Shown here: in pieces, positions 59,340 through 64,000 of the stretch
How positions within the stretch are numbered: the stretch's first letter is position 1
Layout: each line of letters opens with the position of its first letter
The notes under the pieces: generated by a model
Told to the model about the DNA's origin: nothing
The model's database searches: none
The model's input: the letters and a program-made list of their open reading frames with translations, nothing else
Origin: Marinobacter sp. F4218
GTDB taxonomy: Bacteria; Pseudomonadota; Gammaproteobacteria; Pseudomonadales; Oleiphilaceae
Reading direction: 5' to 3'
NCBI RefSeq assembly: GCF_019443085.1
Contig: NZ_JAHZIL010000004.1
Span: 554,918 to 618,917, forward strand
DNA length: 64,000 nucleotides
Program-made: the position numbers and the translations under genes

Positions 59340-60920
59340 TCAGTGCTCCCGGGTCTTGTGGAACTCCACATCCGGAAATCTCTCCTGCGCGAGGTTGAGA
59401 TTTACCATCGTCGGTGCGATGTAGGCGAGTCGATCACTGCCATCAAGAGCCAGGTTGTCATTATTCTTGCGCTGAAACTCATCGAATTTGCGCTCGTCCT
59501 TACAGGTTACCCAACGCGCGGTTGCCACGTTGATCGGCTCATAGATCGCCTCCACCTTGTATTCGCTCCTGAGGCGACTGACCACCACGTCGAACTGCAG
59601 CACACCAACCGCACCAACAATGAGGTCATTGTTCCTGAGCGGACGGAACACCTGGACCGCCCCTTCTTCCGACAGCTGGATCAGGCCCTTCTGAAGCTGC
59701 TTGGCCTTGAGCGGGTCCTTCAGGCGGATGCGGCGGAACAGTTCAGGCGCGAAGTTCGGAATCCCGGTGAACTTCATGTCGTCACCGGCAGTAAACGTAT
59801 CACCCAGCTGAATCGTGCCGTGATTGTGCAGGCCGATGATATCGCCGGCGAAGGCCTCGCTGGCATGCTCACGATCACCAGCCATAAAGGTCAGTGCATC
59901 TGAGAAGCGAACCTCCTTGCCAATCCGGACATGGCGGGCCTTCATTCCCTGGACGTATTTTCCCGAGACGATCCGCAGGAACGCGACGCGGTCCCGGTGC
60001 TGAGGATCCATATTTGCCTGGATCTTGAAAACAAACCCGGAAAAACCGTCTTCGGCCGGCTCGACCAGACGCTGGTCCGTTTCTCGCGGTTGCGGCTGTG
60101 GCGCCCATTCAACCAGCCCATCCAGCATGTGATCGACACCAAAGTTCCCCAGAGCAGTACCAAAGAACACCGGGGTCAGTTCTCCGGCCAGGAACGCCTC
60201 TTGGTCGAACTCATGAGACGCCCCTTTCACCAGTTCGATTTCGTCCCGCAGATCACCCGCGTAAGCCCCGATCGCCTCATCAAGCTCGGGGTTGTCCAGG
60301 CCGGGAATGATCCGGGTATCCTGAATGGTATGCCCCTGGCCGGACTGGTACAGAACTACCTCGTCGCGGAGCAGGTGGTAAACCCCCTTGAAACTCTTCC
60401 CCATGCCAATCGGCCAGGTAATCGGGGCACAGGCGATTTTGAGGACATCCTCGACCTCATCCATCAGCTCGACGGGATCGCGGGTATCCCGGTCCAGTTT
60501 GTTCATGAACGTCAGAATCGGTGTATCGCGGAGGCGAGTCACTTCCATCAGCTTGATGGTTCGCTCCTCGACGCCCTTGGCACTATCGATAACCATCAGA
60601 CAGGAGTCGACCGCCGTCAGGGTCCGGTAGGTGTCTTCTGAGAAGTCCTCGTGACCCGGCGTATCCAGCAAGTTGACCAGTTTACCGCCGTAGGGAAACT
60701 GCATCACGGAGGTCGTTACGGAAATCCCCCGCTCCTTTTCCATTTCCATCCAGTCGGACTTGGCATGCTGCCCGGATTTTTTCCCTTTCACGGTGCCGGC
60801 CTTCTGAATCGCCTGCCCGAACAGCAGGACCTTTTCAGTAATGGTGGTCTTACCGGCGTCCGGGTGCGAGATGATCGCGAAGGTGCGGCGCTTGGCCACT
60901 TCCTGGGAAAGGTTTGACAT
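59340..60920 (-). CDS. prfC: Peptide chain release factor 3
   Basis: RF3 is the GTPase that removes RF1 and RF2 from the ribosome after termination. The 526-residue protein has the P-loop [14 protein letters not shown], the switch region [42 protein letters not shown], and the RF3-specific C-terminal domains including [15 protein letters not shown]. The rimI-prfC proximity resembles E. coli. Confidence 0.96.
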   Translation of the reverse strand: MSNLSQEVAKRRTFAIISHPDAGKTTITEKVLLFGQAIQKAGTVKGKKSGQHAKSDWMEMEKERGISVTTSVMQFPYGGKLVNLLDTPGHEDFSEDTYRTLTAVDSCLMVIDSAKGVEERTIKLMEVTRLRDTPILTFMNKLDRDTRDPVELMDEVEDVLKIACAPITWPIGMGKSFKGVYHLLRDEVVLYQSGQGHTIQDTRIIPGLDNPELDEAIGAYAGDLRDEIELVKGASHEFDQEAFLAGELTPVFFGTALGNFGVDHMLDGLVEWAPQPQPRETDQRLVEPAEDGFSGFVFKIQANMDPQHRDRVAFLRIVSGKYVQGMKARHVRIGKEVRFSDALTFMAGDREHASEAFAGDIIGLHNHGTIQLGDTFTAGDDMKFTGIPNFAPELFRRIRLKDPLKAKQLQKGLIQLSEEGAVQVFRPLRNNDLIVGAVGVLQFDVVVSRLRSEYKVEAIYEPINVATARWVTCKDERKFDEFQRKNNDNLALDGSDRLAYIAPTMVNLNLAQERFPDVEFHKTREH

Positions 60921-60982
60921 AGTAGAGAGGCAACCTGAATCAGATGTTCGAGAAAGCGGCTATTATAGGGGCTAAGCGACTT

Positions 60983-61465
60983 TTACGCGAACCGGAACGC
61001 CATCACGCGGGCATCCTCGCGCCCGTCAGCCGCGGGATAGTAGCGCGGCCTACGGCCGATTTCGGCAAAACCCTCCGCCAGATAAAGCTGGTGGGCGGCC
61101 TTATTGCTGAGGCGAACTTCGAGGATGGTCTGCCAGAGGTTTTCACGGCCCGCCTCACCCAACAGGTGACGCAACAGCTGCCGACCGAATCCCTGACCTT
61201 GCCGGTCCGGGTGTATACACAGATTCAGCAGGTGCGCCTCGTCGAACATATAGGCAACCACGGCGTACCCAACCAGCACATCCCCCTGGCAGGCGGCCCA
61301 CAGGCGGTAGTTTTCCCGAAAGCAATCCCGGAAAACCGCTTCGGCCCACGGATGGGAATAACTCTGTCGCTCTATTTGAAGAACCTGAGGCAGGTCCTCC
61401 CGGGCCAGAAGCCGGATGGTCAGGTCACTGTGCATGACCCGGCGAAAGGCCTCCGATTCCAACAT
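60983..61465 (-). CDS. rimI: Ribosomal protein S18-alanine N-acetyltransferase
   Basis: RimI is a GNAT acetyltransferase that acetylates the N-terminal alanine of ribosomal protein S18. The 160-residue protein has QIERQSYSHPWAEAVFRDCF, LVGYAVVAYMFDEAHLLNLC, the acetyl-CoA loop DRQGQGFGRQLLRHLL, and EVRLSNKAAHQLYLAEGFAE. The ATG at 61465 has AGGGCAGTG before it and shares one base with the upstream stop (TGATG). A later ATG at 61435 would start closer to the usual RimI N-terminus. Confidence 0.9.
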   Translation of the reverse strand: MLESEAFRRVMHSDLTIRLLAREDLPQVLQIERQSYSHPWAEAVFRDCFRENYRLWAACQGDVLVGYAVVAYMFDEAHLLNLCIHPDRQGQGFGRQLLRHLLGEAGRENLWQTILEVRLSNKAAHQLYLAEGFAEIGRRPRYYPAADGREDARVMAFRFA

Positions 61466-62301
61466 CACTGCCCTGCCAACGATTTCAGTTGCTGCCACAA
61501 GGCTCGCTTCTGGGCGGGATCAGACGCCAATTCGGCCAACGTGCCCGCAAAGTTCAGATCCGGACGGGTACCGGAAATGTATTGCAGCCAACTCTCATCG
61601 CCGTCATACCCCTCCGGCCCAGGGAGCCCGAGTACCACAACTTTCTGGCCCTGCAACGTCGACAAAGCATGATCAAGAACCGACCTGAGATCTGCCATCG
61701 AATTACCTGGCGCCCGCAGATTATTAAACACCGGCCAGCGGACGGGCCCCACCCGGCGAAGCTGGGTTTCGCCAAGACTCTTGAGGATGTTCTCAGCCAA
61801 CGTTTCCTGCAAACGCAGGCTCGCCTCCGCCGAAAGGCTTGCGATCATTGATACGTCCCGTCCGATCCATAGCTGCAAATTGAGTTCGGGTGTCAGCCCA
61901 CCACTTATGACCGGGGCCACATCCTTCTCTGCAGAGCCAGGTTCGCTCTCTTCTGGCAAAACCTTGTCACCCTGTGAGCCATCAGCCCTACCCGGACGGC
62001 CGGAAGGAGATCCGGCGTCGTCAATTAACGCCTGAAGGTTGGCGACCCTTGCGCCACCGGTTTCCTGACGATCTCCAGGCGGGGAGGCTCCGCCCCGGAC
62101 AGGCCGAACTGGAGCCGAAGGGACGGGAACCTCTAGCTGATCGGCCTCGGAGCCCTGCTCATCGTCAAAAATATAGTCTGGGCTTGGTGCTGCTCCCGGC
62201 AAAGCGCTCCGGGCATACCAGAGCCGCACGCCCGCCATACCAAGATAGAATTGCCGTTCGGTTTCCGATTGCATCATTGGCTGTCTGAAACTTCCGGTCA
62301 T
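61465..62301 (-). CDS. holD: Probable DNA polymerase III psi subunit (HolD-like)
   Basis: At 278 residues this is about twice as long as E. coli HolD, but both ends resemble it. The N-terminal ERQFYLGMAGVRLWYAR (residues 15 to 31) resembles the chi-binding segment of psi, and ASDPAQKRALWQQLKSLAG at the C-terminus resembles the end of E. coli psi (ANPTARAALWQQI). The middle, residues 35 to 130, is a Pro/Gly/Glu-rich linker of low complexity. Gene order, followed by rimI and prfC, matches E. coli holD-rimI-prfC. Psi bridges chi and the clamp loader at the replisome. The assignment is inferred from motif and context, not from an alignment. Confidence 0.6.
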   Translation of the reverse strand: MTGSFRQPMMQSETERQFYLGMAGVRLWYARSALPGAAPSPDYIFDDEQGSEADQLEVPVPSAPVRPVRGGASPPGDRQETGGARVANLQALIDDAGSPSGRPGRADGSQGDKVLPEESEPGSAEKDVAPVISGGLTPELNLQLWIGRDVSMIASLSAEASLRLQETLAENILKSLGETQLRRVGPVRWPVFNNLRAPGNSMADLRSVLDHALSTLQGQKVVVLGLPGPEGYDGDESWLQYISGTRPDLNFAGTLAELASDPAQKRALWQQLKSLAGQ

Positions 62302-62307
62302 TTACGT

Positions 62308-63858
62308 TTAAACATCCGCAACCTGAGGGTGCTGCCGAATACCCCCGCGGCTAATGAGGTTGAGCGCCTCGATGTAGGCCTTGGCTGAGGCGATGATGAT
62401 ATCGGTATCCGCACCGACGCCGTTTACGATCCGACCGCCACGCTCAAGTCGAACCGTTACTTCGCCCTGGGCATCAGTGCCACTGGTGATGTTATTGACG
62501 GAATAGAGCTGCAGATTACAGCCGGAATCCACCAGCGACTCGATCGCCTTAAAGGTGGCATCGACCGGCCCACTGCCTTCCGCTTCCACCTTATGCTCCT
62601 TGCCATCTAGGGTAAGGGTCAGGTTGGCTCTTGGTACCACACCGGTTTCGGAACAGACCTGCATACACACCAGGCCATAACGCCCAACCTCCTCTTTCTG
62701 GCGGGTATCACTGGCAATGGCTTGCAGGTCCTCGTCAAAGATCTCGTGCTTCAGATCTGCCAGGGCCTTGAACCGGGTAAAGGCCTCGTTGAGCTCGGTT
62801 TCCGTCTCGAACTCGATGCCCAGCTCCAACAACCGGGTACGGAAGGCATTGCGCCCCGAATGTTTGCCGAGAACCAGGCTGTTGGTATGCCAGCCCACAT
62901 CTTCGGCGCGCATGATTTCGTAGGTTTCCCGGTGCTTCAGAACGCCATCCTGATGAATACCGGATTCGTGGGCAAACGCATTGGCCCCCACAATCGCCTT
63001 GTTCGGCTGGACCGGAAAACCGGTTATGGTCGAAACCAGACGGGACGCTGGAACGATGTGCCGGGTGTCGATTCGGGTATCAATCTCAAAGAGATCCTGA
63101 CGCGTTCTTACAGCCATCACCAGCTCTTCCAGCGACGCGTTTCCCGCACGCTCTCCCAACCCATTGATCGTGCATTCCACCTGACGCGCCCCTTTGGTCA
63201 CTGCCGCCAGTGAGTTGGCAACAGCCAGCCCCAGATCATTGTGGCAGTGAACGGAAAAGATGGCTTTGTCGGCGTTGGGGATGCGGGTCAGCAGTTTCGC
63301 GATGGTGTCACCGAACTGTTCGGGAATGGCGTAGCCCACGGTATCCGGAATGTTGATCGTGCGAGCCCCCGCGTCAATGGCCGCCTCAATGATCCGGCAC
63401 AGGAAATCCAGCTCAGAACGACCGGCATCCTCACAGGAAAATTCAACGTCATCAACATGACTGCGGGCACGCTTGACGGCACGCACGGCCTGCGCGACCA
63501 CCTCGTCGGGCTGCATCTGAAGCTTGTGCTTCATATGAATGGGCGAGGTGGCAATGAAGGTATGGATACGTCCCCGCTCGGCGGGCTGAATGGCCTCCGC
63601 CGCCCGGTCAATATCCTTATCCAGAGCCCGGGCCAGACTGCAGATGGTCGACTCCTTGATCGACTCTGCGATGGCCTTCACCGCCTCGAAGTCGCCCTGA
63701 CTGGCAATGGCAAAGCCCGCCTCAATCACGTCGACGCGAAGCTTCTCCAGCGCTTTTGCAATCCGAAGCTTTTCGGCCTTGTTCATGGTGGCACCGGGGC
63801 TTTGCTCGCCGTCACGGAGCGTGGTGTCGAAGATAACCAGATGGTCGGGGGCGGGCAT
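62308..63858 (-). CDS. leuA: 2-isopropylmalate synthase
   Basis: LeuA condenses acetyl-CoA with 2-oxoisovalerate in the first committed step of leucine synthesis. The 516-residue protein is the long bacterial form. It has [20 protein letters not shown], the metal ligands in [48 protein letters not shown], and a C-terminal LeuA dimer domain (residues 390 to 500) that senses leucine. The ATG at 63858 follows GGAGCCTGCGA. A TATACT -10 box lies about 40 nt upstream. I see no leader peptide. Confidence 0.96.
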   Translation of the reverse strand: MPAPDHLVIFDTTLRDGEQSPGATMNKAEKLRIAKALEKLRVDVIEAGFAIASQGDFEAVKAIAESIKESTICSLARALDKDIDRAAEAIQPAERGRIHTFIATSPIHMKHKLQMQPDEVVAQAVRAVKRARSHVDDVEFSCEDAGRSELDFLCRIIEAAIDAGARTINIPDTVGYAIPEQFGDTIAKLLTRIPNADKAIFSVHCHNDLGLAVANSLAAVTKGARQVECTINGLGERAGNASLEELVMAVRTRQDLFEIDTRIDTRHIVPASRLVSTITGFPVQPNKAIVGANAFAHESGIHQDGVLKHRETYEIMRAEDVGWHTNSLVLGKHSGRNAFRTRLLELGIEFETETELNEAFTRFKALADLKHEIFDEDLQAIASDTRQKEEVGRYGLVCMQVCSETGVVPRANLTLTLDGKEHKVEAEGSGPVDATFKAIESLVDSGCNLQLYSVNNITSGTDAQGEVTVRLERGGRIVNGVGADTDIIIASAKAYIEALNLISRGGIRQHPQVADV

Positions 63859-63895
63859 TCGCAGGCTCCATCAATTAATTTGGCTCGGATACCGG

Positions 63896-63901
63896 AGTAT
63901 A
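63896..63901 (-). promoter_or_regulatory. Candidate -10 box for leuA
   Basis: TATACT on the minus strand lies about 38 nt before the leuA start. The upstream -35 (CTCTAA region) is weak. Confidence 0.4.
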
Positions 63902-63930
63902 CCACTGACGGGGATTTTTTAGAGGGCAAT

Positions 63931-63967
63931 AAAAAACCCCAGCCTCGAGGAAGCTGGGGTTTTTGGT
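63931..63967 (-). terminator. Terminator of the rRNA operon entering from the right
   Basis: On the minus strand AACCCCAGC and GCTGGGGTT pair around an 11-nt loop, followed by TTTTTTATT. It lies right after the 5S rRNA 3' end and before leuA. Confidence 0.85.
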
Positions 63968-63973
63968 ATTAGG

Positions 63974-64000
63974 AGTCTGACGATGACCTACTCTCACATG
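63974..64000 (-). rRNA. rrf: 5S rRNA, 3' end only
   Basis: The minus strand reads CATGTGAGAGTAGG, the conserved 3' region of 5S rRNA (compare CATGCGAGAGTAGG in E. coli), then TCATCGTCAGAC, which would pair with the 5S 5' end outside the window. Only about 27 nt are inside the window, so the 16S-23S-5S operon lies to the right. Confidence 0.85.

Overview
The window is a GC-rich, densely packed bacterial chromosome segment from a gammaproteobacterium, most likely Marinobacter or a close relative. This is inferred from protein character and from gene order resembling Pseudomonas and relatives: rplM-rpsI-petABC-sspAB, rsmI/lpoA/yraN/diaA, and a dcw cluster without murB that runs through lpxC and dciA to secA. 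Nearly all of it is core metabolism and cell-envelope machinery. I see no tRNA, CRISPR array, insertion sequence or prophage.

Layout. (1) 1-2.2 kb: rsfS (cut by the window edge), nadD and proA on the minus strand. (2) 2.3-5.8 kb: three overlapping plus-strand genes encode two membrane proteins with degenerate GGDEF domains and a DedA-PAP2 fusion. (3) 5.8-11.4 kb: a Lon-N domain protein, an HDOD regulator, ilvD, a secreted peptidoglycan-binding-like protein and an AI-2E/PerM family membrane protein. (4) 11.4-13.7 kb is the one accessory-looking stretch. It holds a conserved-looking hypothetical, a small cysteine-rich protein, a haloalkane-dehalogenase-like protein whose nucleophile position is Asn, and a thioesterase gene truncated at both ends. 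(5) 13.8-26 kb: a DEAD-box helicase, folA, thyA-lgt, a TauE-like permease, an NRDE/TANGO2 protein, xseB-ispA-dxs, ribA, moaC, and argJ coupled to a MutT-ThiE fusion. (6) 26-49 kb: secA, an M23 peptidase and dciA, then the whole division and cell-wall cluster read from mraZ (48.8 kb) down to lpxC (30.7 kb). A promoter and a 10-bp-periodic GTGG array lie in front of mraZ. (7) 49.1-49.5 kb: the RNase P RNA gene with a clear promoter. (8) 49.5-57.3 kb: rsmI facing lpoA-yraN-diaA, then sspB, sspA and the cytochrome bc1 genes petABC. (9) 57.5-63.9 kb: rpsI-rplM with a long leader, tatD, prfC, rimI, a probable HolD-type psi subunit gene, and leuA. The last 27 bases are the 3' end of a 5S rRNA, so an rRNA operon on the minus strand enters from beyond the right edge and ends at the hairpin near 63.95 kb.

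How the genes work together. MraZ controls its own operon. That operon makes the peptidoglycan precursor enzymes (MurE, MurF, MraY, MurD, MurG, MurC, Ddl) and the divisome (FtsL, FtsI, FtsW, FtsQ, FtsA, FtsZ). LpxC starts lipid A synthesis, and the M23 peptidase, LpoA homologue and DedA-PAP2 protein act in the same envelope compartment. Dxs and IspA supply isoprenoid precursors for undecaprenyl lipid and quinones. Many junctions are 1-16 nt overlaps, which suggests translational coupling.

The best candidates for something undescribed are the degenerate-GGDEF pair coupled to DedA-PAP2, and the Asn-nucleophile dehalogenase-like protein beside a gene remnant. Everything here rests on reading the sequence and remembered family motifs; no searches were run.
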